From Paenibacillus xylanivorans (GTDB lineage Bacteria > Bacillota > Bacilli > Paenibacillales > Paenibacillaceae), in the NCBI RefSeq assembly GCF_001280595.1, contig NZ_LITU01000059.1, forward strand, positions 256,167-320,166: a stretch of 64,000 nt of DNA, written 5' to 3'. Each line of letters starts with the position of its first letter. Position 1 is the first letter of the stretch. Below the pieces are notes generated by a model. It had not been told where the DNA came from, made no database searches, and saw only the letters and a list, made by a program, of their open reading frames with translations. The translations under genes were made by a program, and so were the position numbers. Positions 46,747-58,639 of the stretch are shown here, one piece after another.

Positions 46747-47196
46747 CTAAATTCGGATCAAGCCACTCAAACTATTTTCGCTTTGCAGACTGGGCTTGAT
46801 GGTAATCCATATTTGTTTGTTTTCCCTCAATACTATGCAAGCATAATTTCCCGGTTCCAACTGGAGCAGCACACCCCCGCATGACTCATCCGGCTCCAGC
46901 TCACCACCGGTGACATCATCAGCAGCCCCCAGATAAACGGTACCGGAAGGAACATGTATCTGGTATACCAGTGCCGTCTCAACTTCCTTACCCGAATCAT
47001 CCAAACTCCATTGCACCTCATACTGCCCATCTTCACCCAAGTTCAGAAACAAACAGTTGCCTGCATTTACTTCCGCCAGTTCATCCTCTGCAATACACCA
47101 CCAGTCCGGTGTATCTTCAACCCGATGTTTTAGTGCCGCCAGATCATACAGGCATAATGCTGCCGTATCCGTGAACACCTGAAGTCTTCCGTTCAT
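46747..47196 (-). CDS. Small beta-rich protein of unknown function (possibly DUF6386-like)
   Basis: A 149-residue soluble protein starting with FTDTAALCLYDLAALKHRVE and DTPDWWCIAEDELAEVNAGN, which I associate loosely with a family of unknown function. The rest is beta-rich (VYQIHVPSGTVYLGAADDVT; LLQLEPGNYACIVLREN). It opens the cluster with the SUKH gene 35 bases downstream and shares the promoter region with the divergent PilZ gene. GGGAG precedes the ATG. Confidence 0.6.
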   Translation of the reverse strand: MNGRLQVFTDTAALCLYDLAALKHRVEDTPDWWCIAEDELAEVNAGNCLFLNLGEDGQYEVQWSLDDSGKEVETALVYQIHVPSGTVYLGAADDVTGGELEPDESCGGVLLQLEPGNYACIVLRENKQIWITIKPSLQSENSLSGLIRI

Positions 47197-47446
47197 TTTT
47201 CCGTCTCCCTTTCTTATTTAAAATAAACGCCGCACCCTTTCCCTTCTGATCCAGGCAAGAAATCAGAACCATATCCAACCATTATATCAAGCCATACACA
47301 TGGGTTAAAGGAACTTCAGGGCTATGTGTGATCCTGCTGCACTTGTAGATAATTAAGACGTTAACAACAGGGTTAATCTCTTCATTTTTTTAGCAAAAAT
47401 GACGATATAATCATAACTGACTTTTTGTGATTTTGTGGAGGAAACC

Positions 47447-47824
47447 ATGGCAATTAACCTTAGAAGAGAACCCTTTCGCTATACTTTAAAGGAACCGATA
47501 ATGTTTGAAATTTTCATTCTCAGCATTAATGGCGCCTCTGCACCACCCAAACCCATTCAAGCTGAATTATGCGATATCAGCCGATCCGGCTGTCAGCTTT
47601 CATTTCCGTTAAATCTGCATGTGGAGTCCAATACCATCCGAATCGGTATGAATTTGCTGCTTTTTGAAGACCCCTTGTATTTGGAAGGAACGCTGCGTTG
47701 GGGCAATGAAGAGAATAACCGATGGCACTACGGTGTACAGCTGGAGATCCAGCAAGGTAATCATGAGCGTTTATCCAGAGAAATGAGAATGCTGGCGGGG
47801 CAAGGCAAAATTATGGTGAAGTAA
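47447..47824 (+). CDS. PilZ-domain protein
   Basis: About 125 residues, one PilZ domain and nothing else. The c-di-GMP motifs are present: RREPFR (RxxxR) at residues 6-11 and DISRSG (D/NxSxxG) near residue 47, followed by the beta-barrel strands. It should bind c-di-GMP and pass the signal to an unknown partner. ATG at 47447 after GTGGAGG. Divergent from the SUKH cluster, single gene with a terminator. Confidence 0.85.
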   Translation: MAINLRREPFRYTLKEPIMFEIFILSINGASAPPKPIQAELCDISRSGCQLSFPLNLHVESNTIRIGMNLLLFEDPLYLEGTLRWGNEENNRWHYGVQLEIQQGNHERLSREMRMLAGQGKIMVK

Positions 47825-47849
47825 CCGGGGAAGCACCAACCTAAACAAA

Positions 47850-47875
47850 AAACAGCCCGATGAACCGGACTGTTT
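47850..47875. terminator. Terminator between PilZ gene and NCS2 permease gene
   Basis: AAACAGCCCG and CGGACTGTTT around six bases, with A run before and TTTCAATA after; usable by both converging genes. Confidence 0.7.
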
Positions 47876-47890
47876 CAATACTTCAGGTAT

Positions 47891-49237
47891 TCAGGCTGCT
47901 TTGGAAGCAGGAGTTGTATTGTCCATCTTGGACCAATCTACCGTGGTTTCGAGCAAAAGTGACACCACTACCCCGATAACGAGTCCGTTACTAATGATCG
48001 GAATGAGATACATAGGCAAAGACTGAAAGGCTTCAGCAGGGATATTCATTACAGCAACACCTGTAAGAACCGGCAGCGCCACACGATAGATTGTTTTGGA
48101 ATTAAATTTGGTGCCTTCAAGTGTTCTCAGGGCCGTCCCGAACATTTGCAAATAGGCTACAAATAGCACGGCACTCCCTACACTGGGCGGAATTTGTGCG
48201 AAAAAGGCCGTCACTGAAGGTGTCAGTCCCAACATACATAACATGCCTGCTCCAACAACAAACGCAGCCCGTTTCAGAATACGGGTGCTCTCCAGAAAAC
48301 CAATCGAAGAAGCGAATAGACCGAACGGCAGCACACCTACACACGAAGATAACATCGTGAACAATCCCGTGAACATGTATGATCGTTTATATTGTTGGCT
48401 GGTCGTTTGCACTCCATATATCTTTTCGACGGAGCTTAATGTGGTGATGGAGTTCGTCATGTTCACCAGCCCGACAAAAAAAGCCGTGATGACAATGCCC
48501 GGCTCCCACTTTGGCGTCCCCCAAGGAAACCAGGAAAACAGGCTTACATCATGATGTCCGGATACGCCTGTATGCTGCCCAGGGAACACAAGACTGTAGG
48601 CAATCCACCCCGTCACGATACCAATCAGGATAGAGTAGTTCCCGAGCTTGCCTCTTCCCTTAAGCTGAATCAAGGCTACAAGAAACGCAATCGCAACGGA
48701 CAACGCCGCTACAGGCAGGTTGAATGTGCCAAACTCAGTATATCCAATCATGCCTTTGAAGAAATTCATGGTCAATTGAATCGTCATCAGGAATAACATC
48801 GCACTCTTGACCATAGGTGTGAACAGCTTCTGAAGCACATGCGCCGCTCCAAGCCAGCCAAGGATCATCATCGTCAAACCAGCTAATAGAAAACCAGCAG
48901 CCAGCCCTCCTCCAATACGCTCCAAACTCATACCTGCCGATGAAGCCGAGACCGTTAAGCTTAGCGTCAGTCCCCACCATAACCCCGAAGGACCATCCAT
49001 CACGGCATAACGATGTCCAAAGAACGCTTGTAAGATACACACAGCCCCGGTAAGCAAAAAGGAATGCTGCATCGACGCAGCAATGGCCTCCGGTGAGAGC
49101 TGAAAATTATGTCCGATGGATAACGGCACCACCACCGTGTTGGTAAACAGGAAGAAGAACCACTGAATGCCTGCCAATGCAAGCGATGACGCGCCCTTTA
49201 TATGATTTAGCAAAGATTGCTCTTGATGTCTGTTCAT
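47891..49237 (-). CDS. NCS2-family purine/pyrimidine permease
   Basis: A 448-residue permease with about 14 helices. The NCS2 signature regions are recognisable: QHSFLLTGAVCILQAFFGHR, VNMTNSITTLSSVEKIYGVQ in place of the usual TxxS(N)NxG segment, and LPFGLFASSIGFLE. It imports a nucleobase such as uracil, xanthine or uric acid with protons. Its ATG overlaps the stop of an ankyrin-repeat gene by four bases, and a LysR gene lies divergently upstream of that pair. Substrate unknown. Confidence 0.88.
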   Translation of the reverse strand: MNRHQEQSLLNHIKGASSLALAGIQWFFFLFTNTVVVPLSIGHNFQLSPEAIAASMQHSFLLTGAVCILQAFFGHRYAVMDGPSGLWWGLTLSLTVSASSAGMSLERIGGGLAAGFLLAGLTMMILGWLGAAHVLQKLFTPMVKSAMLFLMTIQLTMNFFKGMIGYTEFGTFNLPVAALSVAIAFLVALIQLKGRGKLGNYSILIGIVTGWIAYSLVFPGQHTGVSGHHDVSLFSWFPWGTPKWEPGIVITAFFVGLVNMTNSITTLSSVEKIYGVQTTSQQYKRSYMFTGLFTMLSSCVGVLPFGLFASSIGFLESTRILKRAAFVVGAGMLCMLGLTPSVTAFFAQIPPSVGSAVLFVAYLQMFGTALRTLEGTKFNSKTIYRVALPVLTGVAVMNIPAEAFQSLPMYLIPIISNGLVIGVVVSLLLETTVDWSKMDNTTPASKAA

Positions 49238-49818
49238 GATTGGGTTAACATTCGCTCCATTTCTTTATAATGATTCCTGCGGGCATGCGCAAGGGCTGTA
49301 ACTCCATCCCGGTCAGCAATGAAAGGATCAGCACCATATTGCAAAAGCAATGCTACGATCTGCTGATGACGAGTGCCGCCATCCCCCAGAATGACTGCTT
49401 CCAGCAAGGCTGTCCAGCCCAGATTGTTGATATGATTCACATCCACATCCGTGCATGTCAAGAGAATCCCCACAATATCGACATGGCCTCGATCTGCAGC
49501 AGGAATCAGTGCCGTACCTCCAAAACGATTCGTAAGCCGGGTATCTGCACCTGCTTTTATAGCCAGTTTGACCATTTCACGCAAACCTTCCGCACTGGCA
49601 TATAGTAACATGTTGTCCAGTCGTTGATCCTGGATGTTGACATCTGCTCCAGCTTCAATAAGCAACCTTGCGGCCACTGGTTTGTTGCCATGTACCGCCG
49701 CCATCAGAGGCGTCCGTCCGCGCGTATCCCGGTCATTCAATCCGGCTCCTTGTGCGATAAATCGCAGCACATCATCTGTATGTCCAGCTTCAGCAGCTGC
49801 ATGTATTGTTTTCAGCAT
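49234..49818 (-). CDS. Ankyrin-repeat protein
   Basis: A 194-residue protein made of about five to six ankyrin repeats (GAGLNDRDTRGRTPLMAAVH; GADTRLTNRFGGTALIPAAD; VDVNHINNLGWTALLEAVIL; GADPFIADRDGVTALAHARR). No signal or membrane segment. Ankyrin proteins bind other proteins. It is translationally coupled to the NCS2 permease gene, which suggests it regulates or stabilises the permease, but this is inference. Divergent from the LysR gene. Confidence 0.93.
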   Translation of the reverse strand: MLKTIHAAAEAGHTDDVLRFIAQGAGLNDRDTRGRTPLMAAVHGNKPVAARLLIEAGADVNIQDQRLDNMLLYASAEGLREMVKLAIKAGADTRLTNRFGGTALIPAADRGHVDIVGILLTCTDVDVNHINNLGWTALLEAVILGDGGTRHQQIVALLLQYGADPFIADRDGVTALAHARRNHYKEMERMLTQS

Positions 49819-50001
49819 CGCACCTTGACCCCCAATTCGTCGTCATCCTCACGGCATATATTCGATATGACATAATCCATATGTGTGATTTGAAGTGTTT
49901 AAATCTTATGTATGGTAACATAGGATGGAAGTATAATAAAAATACATGTTTTGTTGGTTTCCCATACGAAAAACATATCGCTGCACATAAGGAGAACACA
50001 C

Positions 50002-50895
50002 GTGGATATCAAACAATGTCGCTATTTCATCGCGATTGCCGAGGAGAGACAGATCACGGCGGCAGCGCGCAGATTACACATGGCCCAGCCTCCTCTAAGC
50101 CAGCAGCTCAAGCTGATGGAAGATGAGCTTGGCGTGGCTTTGTTTGAACGCAAAGGGCGCAGTATGGAGCTGACGCAGGCCGGCCGAAGCTTCTATGATT
50201 ATGCGGTGACGATGACCAAATACATGGAGGAAGCTGTCATGGAGATGCAGAGCTTCCGCTATGGCATTCGCGGTAAGCTATCACTTGGCATTAATACCAT
50301 TTCAGATCGTTTGATTCCGCAAGCGCTCCAGCAATTTCGGACAACACACCCCCAGGTGACCTATAAAATTCAGCAAAATGAATCTGCACAGCTCTGCCAG
50401 CTCTTGGGCGAAGGTAAAATTGAGCTCGCTTGTGTACGAATGCCTGTCCACACAGAGCAATATGAAGTGCTGCATCTACCGCAGGAAGCTCTCTTTTATA
50501 TTTCCTCCACACCACTGAAATCAGCGGATGAGAGCGGAATTTATTTTCAAAAGCTGGCTGACATCCCTCTCCTGCTTCCCAGTACCGAAGGACTCGGGAT
50601 GTTCGAACTGATACTGCAGAAATTTCGTGAGCATCACGTAAATCCTTCCATTGCAGGCGAATGCTCGGATATTAACATGTTGCTGGAACTGGTAAGACTC
50701 GGTTTTGCAAGCTCTATCGTACCCCATACGGTATTGCAGCTCTATCATGAGCATCCGTTCCATGTTTATCGTATCCAGGATGCGCAATCCACCGTAGATT
50801 CTGCGCTTGTGTGGCATCGCAATCGTCATCTGTCCAAACCTGCGCAGCACTTTGTGCAATTGGTTCAGGAGCTTCTGCCTTCCCGCTTGGTTTAG
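50002..50895 (+). CDS. LysR-family regulator
   Basis: About 297 residues. The N-terminal HTH is typical (MDIKQCRYFIAIAEERQITA; MAQPPLSQQLKLMEDELG), followed by a LysR substrate-binding domain (RGKLSLGINTISDRLIP; PLLLPSTEGLGMFELIL). GTG at 50002 has AAGGAGAA seven bases upstream. It is divergent from the ankyrin/NCS2 pair, the natural target of a LysR protein. The 183-base intergenic region holds a -10 TATAAT (49933) for this gene. The inducer may be a nucleobase or its degradation product. Confidence 0.9.
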   Translation: MDIKQCRYFIAIAEERQITAAARRLHMAQPPLSQQLKLMEDELGVALFERKGRSMELTQAGRSFYDYAVTMTKYMEEAVMEMQSFRYGIRGKLSLGINTISDRLIPQALQQFRTTHPQVTYKIQQNESAQLCQLLGEGKIELACVRMPVHTEQYEVLHLPQEALFYISSTPLKSADESGIYFQKLADIPLLLPSTEGLGMFELILQKFREHHVNPSIAGECSDINMLLELVRLGFASSIVPHTVLQLYHEHPFHVYRIQDAQSTVDSALVWHRNRHLSKPAQHFVQLVQELLPSRLV

Positions 50896-50941
50896 GATAT
50901 AGCAGATATTATCCATGGGAGATATCGCCTATACCAATAAC

Positions 50942-50987
50942 AAAGCAGCAGCCTTACCGGAATTCCTTCCGGATAGACTGCTGCTTT
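50942..50987. terminator. Bidirectional terminator
   Basis: AAAGCAGCAG and CTGCTGCTTT with an inner CCGGAA/TTCCGG helix, flanked by A and T runs, between lysR and bglP, which converge. Confidence 0.85.
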
Positions 50988-50997
50988 TGGATATTCG

Positions 50998-52917
50998 TTA
51001 AGCTTTTGCCGTGAACAACAATTCTTGTTCTTTAATCGCTGTACGTCCGGCAGACTCAATTGAATTGTATTGATGCATGTTCGTAACGATTACCGGAGTG
51101 ATCGTGGTATAGCCAGCTTTTTCAATTTCTTCCCGATCGAATTCCATGAGTACATCACCAACGGCAACCTTCGCTCCAGCTTGAACTTTAGGGGAGAAGA
51201 ATTGACCTTTCAGTTTCACGGTATCAATCCCAATGTGAATCAGCATCTCAGCGCCATTCTCACTGACCAAACCGATAGCGTGTCCACTCTTCGACAGCGA
51301 GAATACCGTTCCGTTGATTGGAGAAACCACACGACCTTCGGACGGCTGAATTGCAAAACCTCTACCCATAATCTCTTCCGAGAATGCAGGGTCTGGAACT
51401 TCGCTCAGCGATTTAACTTCACCAGTAATTGGGCTAAATACGTCTTGATCCAATGCTTTGGTTTCTTCAATAGCCGTTACTGCGGAAGCAGAAGTCGTTG
51501 CTGCTGGTGTTGCAGGCTCAGCAGATGGTGCCATTTCAGTCGATTGTGGAGCACTATCTTCTTGGAAACCAAGGATGTACGTCAGTACTGCTGCAGCGAT
51601 GATTGCAATCACACCACCAACCAGAGCATAGATGAGCGTGCTAATTGCTGGACTGATAAATGCTGCGATACTTGGCAGACCCACTAGACCTGTAAGTACA
51701 TAAGCTTTAACATTGACGATCCCCATGAATCCACCTGCAACAGCTCCACCGATCAGGGCTGCAATAAATGGTTTTTTGAACTTCATATTGATCCCGTACA
51801 TTGCTGGTTCCGTAATCCCCATAATAGCCGTAAGACCTGTGGAATAAGCGAGAGATTTAGTTTTACCATTTTTCGATCTAAGACCAACACCAAATGCTGC
51901 ACCACCTTGTGCCAGGTTAGCTGCAAACATCAGAGGAATAATAAAATCGTAACCCAATGAAGTCATCGAACCAACAATGATCGGCAACAGTGCATAGTGC
52001 ATTCCTGTAATGATTAGCAGTGACATCGTACCACCAATCAAGATACTTGCGAAGATAGACATGTTGTCGAACAACCAGGAAATACCACCTGACAAGCCGT
52101 TACCAAGCACCGTACCCAATGGTCCAACCGTCATCAAAGTCAGAGGAACCATAATCAACAGGGTAACTGTTGGAACAATTAAAAGCTTAAGCGAAGCATG
52201 TGTAACACGATCAACCGCTCTCTCCACATAGGATGCAATCCAGATTGCGAGAATAATCGGAATAACCGTAGAAGAATAGGTTGCTGCTATAACCTTAATG
52301 CCCACAAATGTAGTGTCACCATTGAGCAGCAACGCCGTAATCGTCGGGTGCATAATCCCCGCTGCAAGCGCTGCAGCAATATACATATTGCTACCCAGCT
52401 TACGTGCGGCACTGATCGCCAGAATGATCGGCAGGAAGTAGAATGCACCATCTCCAATAGCGGACAAAATGATATAGGTTGAGCTTGTATCGGACAACCA
52501 CTTTAGAGCTACCAGAATCGCCACGATCCCTTTGATCATACCGGCACCCGTAATCGCTGGCAGAATCGGCGTAAATATTCCGGAAATAAAGTCGAACAAT
52601 GCACTTACTGGATTTCTCTTTTTCTTCTCCCCAGTCGAAGCACCGGCTGATCCAGCGTCTGCATTCGGTGATTTGGACATGTTGCCTACAAGTGCATTAT
52701 ACACAACAGGCACATCGTTCCCGATAATGACCTGGAACTGACCGCCATTCTCCATAACGCCCATAACGCCAGGTGTATTTTTCAGCGTCGCTTTGTCCGC
52801 TTTTTTGTTGTCATTCAGGTTAAACCGGAGTCTTGTCATACAGTGTGTGACTTGATCGATGTTCTCTTCGCCACCAACAAGCTTCAGAATATCCTTGGAC
52901 AATTGCTGTTTATCCAT
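50998..52917 (-). CDS. bglP: Beta-glucoside PTS EIIBCA
   Basis: A 639-residue complete enzyme II. EIIB at residues 1-80 has the phosphocysteine C26 in VTHCMTRLRF. EIIC at about 105-460 has ten helices and GITEPAMYGINMKFKKP. After an Ala/Pro/Thr-rich linker, EIIA at about 490-639 has the phosphohistidine in EMLIHIGIDTVKL. It imports and phosphorylates aryl- or beta-glucosides, and can also phosphorylate the PRD regulator LicT encoded just upstream. RBS AGGAG. A RAT-terminator leader separates it from licT. Confidence 0.95.
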   Translation of the reverse strand: MDKQQLSKDILKLVGGEENIDQVTHCMTRLRFNLNDNKKADKATLKNTPGVMGVMENGGQFQVIIGNDVPVVYNALVGNMSKSPNADAGSAGASTGEKKKRNPVSALFDFISGIFTPILPAITGAGMIKGIVAILVALKWLSDTSSTYIILSAIGDGAFYFLPIILAISAARKLGSNMYIAAALAAGIMHPTITALLLNGDTTFVGIKVIAATYSSTVIPIILAIWIASYVERAVDRVTHASLKLLIVPTVTLLIMVPLTLMTVGPLGTVLGNGLSGGISWLFDNMSIFASILIGGTMSLLIITGMHYALLPIIVGSMTSLGYDFIIPLMFAANLAQGGAAFGVGLRSKNGKTKSLAYSTGLTAIMGITEPAMYGINMKFKKPFIAALIGGAVAGGFMGIVNVKAYVLTGLVGLPSIAAFISPAISTLIYALVGGVIAIIAAAVLTYILGFQEDSAPQSTEMAPSAEPATPAATTSASAVTAIEETKALDQDVFSPITGEVKSLSEVPDPAFSEEIMGRGFAIQPSEGRVVSPINGTVFSLSKSGHAIGLVSENGAEMLIHIGIDTVKLKGQFFSPKVQAGAKVAVGDVLMEFDREEIEKAGYTTITPVIVTNMHQYNSIESAGRTAIKEQELLFTAKA

Positions 52918-52950
52918 TGTGTTTTGCTCCTTTTATGTGTAATGAAGGTT

Positions 52951-53020
52951 AAAAAAAAACCTAAACACTGAATAATGACAAAGCAGTTTCAGCTTATCAT
53001 TATTCAACGTTTAGGTTTTG
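52951..53020 (-). terminator. Conditional terminator in the bglP leader
   Basis: On the - strand CCTAAAC-GAATAATGA arms pair with TCATTATTC-GTTTAGG and are followed by nine T. The 5' arm overlaps the end of the RAT, so LicT binding would prevent it forming. Confidence 0.85.
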
Positions 53021-53041
53021 CCTTTTTTGCAGTAACAATCC
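53014..53041 (-). promoter_or_regulatory. RAT antiterminator for bglP
   Basis: On the - strand it starts GGATTGTTACTGC and ends GGCAAAACC, matching the BglG/LicT-type ribonucleic antiterminator. It lies between the licT stop and the bglP start, just before a terminator. Confidence 0.9.
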
Positions 53042-53045
53042 CAAT

Positions 53046-53897
53046 TTATTCGATTGTTTGTTCAGTTCTGACAACTCGTTCAATATGAATCGTCAGATAT
53101 AAGATTTCTTCCTTGGATAAGACCCGGCTATAGATCTTGCGAGTATAGTCGTTAATCTTACAAGCACAAGCATGTGCCTCAGGATATTGTTTGCTCACCA
53201 GATCATGAAGCGGATTATCTGCTTCCTTATCTTCAATCGCTGTACCGTGTAGTACACGCTGAGCAAAGAACTTCAAATGTGTCAGGAATCGATAATAACT
53301 CAGCGAATCCTCATCCAGCTCAATGACAAAGCTGCGTCGTACGATGTTGAGTATATCTTTAACGATATTCGTAATACTGATGGTTTCCCTCATCTCACCG
53401 TTCATCTGGGCATTAACCAGATGCATAGCGATGAATGCGCATTCGTCTTCAGGAAGCAGGACACCCAATGTTTCTTCAATAATCTGAAGCGCCTTGAGCC
53501 CAATGGCATATTCCTTGCGGTACATGCGCTTGATCTCCCAGAATAATGCGTTACGAATCTGCAAGCCTTGACGATGCCGGTCAATGGCAAAATGAATATG
53601 ATCCGTAAGTGAAATGTAGATGCTCTCATGAAGCTTCTCACCCAATACGGTCTCGGCGTAACGGATAATCTCATCCGAGCATTCAACATATTCAACTGGA
53701 ATATCAGACAGAAGCGTTTTCAGTTTCTGCGATACTTCCTTGCTTTCCAATGAGAATATTTTTTCGACCAGACTGTCGTCTATCGTTTCACCAGTATGCT
53801 TTTTGAAGGCTATGCCTCGTCCCATGACGACCAGTTCGTTTCCTCCCGGATCAATCACAGTAACTACGTTGTTGTTCAGCACCTTCTCAATTTTCAT
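53046..53897 (-). CDS. licT: BglG/LicT-family transcription antiterminator
   Basis: A 283-residue protein. Residues 1-55 form the RNA-binding co-antiterminator domain (KIEKVLNNNVVTVIDPGGNE, GRGIAF). Two PRD modules follow, at about 65-170 and 172-283, with phosphorylatable histidines in ITLTDHIHFAIDRHRQ-like (SLTDHIHFAIDRHRQG), AFIAMHLVNA and LYLTIHIERV. It binds the RAT hairpins in the leaders around it when beta-glucosides are present and catabolite repression is relieved. Its own gene also has a RAT leader, so expression is self-amplifying. AAGGTG precedes the ATG. Confidence 0.95.
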   Translation of the reverse strand: MKIEKVLNNNVVTVIDPGGNELVVMGRGIAFKKHTGETIDDSLVEKIFSLESKEVSQKLKTLLSDIPVEYVECSDEIIRYAETVLGEKLHESIYISLTDHIHFAIDRHRQGLQIRNALFWEIKRMYRKEYAIGLKALQIIEETLGVLLPEDECAFIAMHLVNAQMNGEMRETISITNIVKDILNIVRRSFVIELDEDSLSYYRFLTHLKFFAQRVLHGTAIEDKEADNPLHDLVSKQYPEAHACACKINDYTRKIYSRVLSKEEILYLTIHIERVVRTEQTIE

Positions 53898-53925
53898 TTC
53901 TTCACATCACCTTGCACCGTCAAAG

Positions 53926-53983
53926 TAGTAAAAGGCAAAACCAAAACAGGTCATAAAACACATGCCCCGCTTCTGGTTTTGCC
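53926..53983 (-). terminator. Conditional terminator in the licT leader
   Basis: GGCAAAACC and GGTTTTGCC form a 9-bp perfect stem with a T-rich tail on the - strand. The 5' arm is the 3' end of the RAT. Confidence 0.8.
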
Positions 53984-54003
53984 TGATTGAACAGTAACAA
54001 TCC
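53975..54003 (-). promoter_or_regulatory. RAT antiterminator for licT
   Basis: On the - strand it starts GGATTGTTACTG and ends AGGCAAAACC, 78 bases before the licT start, overlapping a terminator arm. Confidence 0.9.
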
Positions 54004-54062
54004 AGTATTCATTAGCCCTAGGCCCATCTTACCATATAATTATCCATCTGACAATGTTTTTG

Positions 54063-54076
54063 TGAAAGCGGTTAAT
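54063..54076. promoter_or_regulatory. cre-like site upstream of licT
   Basis: TGAAAGCGGTTAAT matches the CcpA cre consensus TGWAANCGNTNWCA at 12 of 14 positions. It lies before the licT leader, where catabolite control would be expected. Confidence 0.5.
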
Positions 54077-54131
54077 ATGCTTGAATATGACACAAGAAGA
54101 TACTTCCCACATATGTCTTTGGAACCAGAAA

Positions 54132-55580
<1,449 letters not shown>

Positions 55581-55629
55581 TTATGTTCATTCTTTGTTAA
55601 AACAGTTGACCCTATGCCCGTGAGCACAT

Positions 55630-55720
55630 CAAAAAGCGGACAACTCGCCAACATAAAGGGCTTTAGATCAGATGATCACGGAATGGCCCAGCTTTATGTT
55701 GGGTTTTGCCCGCTTTATAC
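55630..55720 (-). terminator. Conditional terminator before the second GH1 gene
   Basis: CCAACATAAAG/CTTTATGTTGG is an 11-bp perfect stem, extended outward by AAAGCGG/CCGCTTT pairing and ending in a T run on the - strand. The 5' arm covers the 3' half of the RAT. Confidence 0.8.
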
Positions 55721-55731
55721 GGTAACAATCC
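55702..55731 (-). promoter_or_regulatory. RAT antiterminator for the second GH1 gene
   Basis: On the - strand GGATTGTTACCG, a short variable part, then GGGCAAAACC, directly before the terminator. Confidence 0.88.
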
Positions 55732-55787
55732 CGAATAGCCCAGTTATTTGAAGAGATCCGGTTTCAAGATACAGGAATCAGACCAAA

Positions 55788-57383
<1,596 letters not shown>

Positions 57384-57390
<7 letters not shown>

Positions 57391-57412
57391 CCTGTCTTCA
57401 CAGTTACAATCC
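57384..57412 (-). promoter_or_regulatory. RAT antiterminator for the first GH1 gene (variant)
   Basis: On the - strand GGATTGTAACTG ... AGGCAAAACC. It has A where the other three copies have T (GGATTGTTAC). Confidence 0.85.
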
Positions 57413-57453
57413 ATCAAAAGATGTTATTGTTTATTCTGTTGTTTTTCTTTTGT

Positions 57454-57482
57454 AATGTAAGCGTAACATATCTATTTTGCAA
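57454..57482 (-). promoter_or_regulatory. Probable promoter of the beta-glucoside cluster with cre-like overlap
   Basis: On the - strand TTGCAA, 17 bases, TACATT (four of six matches in each hexamer), about 40 bases before the RAT. The spacer contains TGTAAGCGTAACA on the + strand, a near-cre that is one base short of the consensus. Confidence 0.5.
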
Positions 57483-57749
57483 AATCAACTTTCCACTCCA
57501 TCCATTCGCAGACCATGATATTCCCCTTTCATACTCATGTACTGTAAATCATCATAAAAAAGTGATTTTCAACACATTAGGTGTGCAATCCAGCACGGAA
57601 GCTGTTTCAATAGCCTGCCGTCTGTCTTATCTATAAAGGTACCCCTATAGATTCCTATATGTGGTACACACGAACATCCGTGCTAAGATTTTTAGGTACG
57701 CATGATTAGAGAGAGAAAAAGAGAACACACACATTTTCAGGAGGGTAAT
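57483..57749. other. Intergenic region between the beta-glucoside cluster and the lipoprotein gene
   Basis: With the leader and promoter just described, this completes a gene-free stretch of about 500 bases. This part is AT-rich and must carry the promoter of the + strand lipoprotein gene, but I could not define one well. No convincing small gene. Confidence 0.4.
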
Positions 57750-58538
57750 ATGTCTATTCCAAAAAAAGCTTCATTTTTTGCCATGTTAATTATGATTCTG
57801 CTGGTGGCTGCAGCCTGCGGCAACAAAGCAGATAACAACGCCAAGACCAATGAATCCGTTCCTACGGAAACCACTGCCGGCACAGATACAGATACAGCAA
57901 AGACGGAAGATACGGAGAACACAGAAAGCTTAGAAGCATCCTCTTCCGAGTCCAAGGTAGCAGATAACTCCAAAGACGTTGAATTGGGAACAACGGAACA
58001 AGGCTCTTATAACAATGACTATTTCGGTGTATCACTGAAATTTCCGGAAGCTTGGGAATTCCAGGATGGAGATGGCATGAACGAGCTGACCAGTGCTTCG
58101 TCCGAAGCTATAGCTGGCGACGATGAAACGAAGAAAAAACAAATTGAACTATCTCAAGCCAAAACACTGAACTTGCTGATGGCTTCACAATATCCATTGG
58201 ATGGAGGACAAGTTGGTCCTTCTGCTATGGCGATTGCTGAAAAAGTAAGCCTGCTGCAAGGCATTCGCACAGGTAAAGATTATCTGGAAGCAACGAAGAA
58301 ATTCATGGTGGACAACCAGTTCCCTTATGAATACAAAGAATTCACAACCGAAACCATCGGCGGCAAAGAGATGGACCTGATGCAAATCACGATGGATGCG
58401 GGCAATGGTTCAACCATTACGCAAGATTACTACAGTACGATTATTGAAGGTTATGCGTTTAACTTCATCTTCACATATCTGGATGATAAAACAAAAGCCG
58501 AGATCGATACTATTAAGAAATCTGTTCAGTTCAAATAA
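57750..58538 (+). CDS. Secreted lipoprotein, PsbP-like
   Basis: About 262 residues. A lipoprotein signal ends in VAAAC with the cysteine at residue 23. A Thr/Glu/Asp/Ser-rich linker runs to about residue 85, then a compact domain begins YNNDYFGVSLKFPEAWEFQD and ends FNFIFTYLDDKTKAEIDTIK, as in PsbP-like/DUF1795 proteins. It is anchored to the outer face of the membrane; function unknown. ATG at 57750, five bases after GGAGG. Single gene with its own terminator. Confidence 0.82.
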   Translation: MSIPKKASFFAMLIMILLVAAACGNKADNNAKTNESVPTETTAGTDTDTAKTEDTENTESLEASSSESKVADNSKDVELGTTEQGSYNNDYFGVSLKFPEAWEFQDGDGMNELTSASSEAIAGDDETKKKQIELSQAKTLNLLMASQYPLDGGQVGPSAMAIAEKVSLLQGIRTGKDYLEATKKFMVDNQFPYEYKEFTTETIGGKEMDLMQITMDAGNGSTITQDYYSTIIEGYAFNFIFTYLDDKTKAEIDTIKKSVQFK

Positions 58539-58569
58539 TATATCCACTGTGCCTGCTTGGCATGGAATA

Positions 58570-58616
58570 GAACCCCGCACAATGATCTTCCACAGATCAC
58601 TGCCGGGGTTCCTTTT
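58570..58616. terminator. Terminator of the lipoprotein gene
   Basis: GAACCCCG and CGGGGTTC with an inner GATC/GATC pairing, then CTTTTA. It lies between the lipoprotein gene and the converging ABC ATPase gene. Confidence 0.8.
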
Positions 58617-58639
58617 ATGTTGAAGTTGAAAGTTTCACC

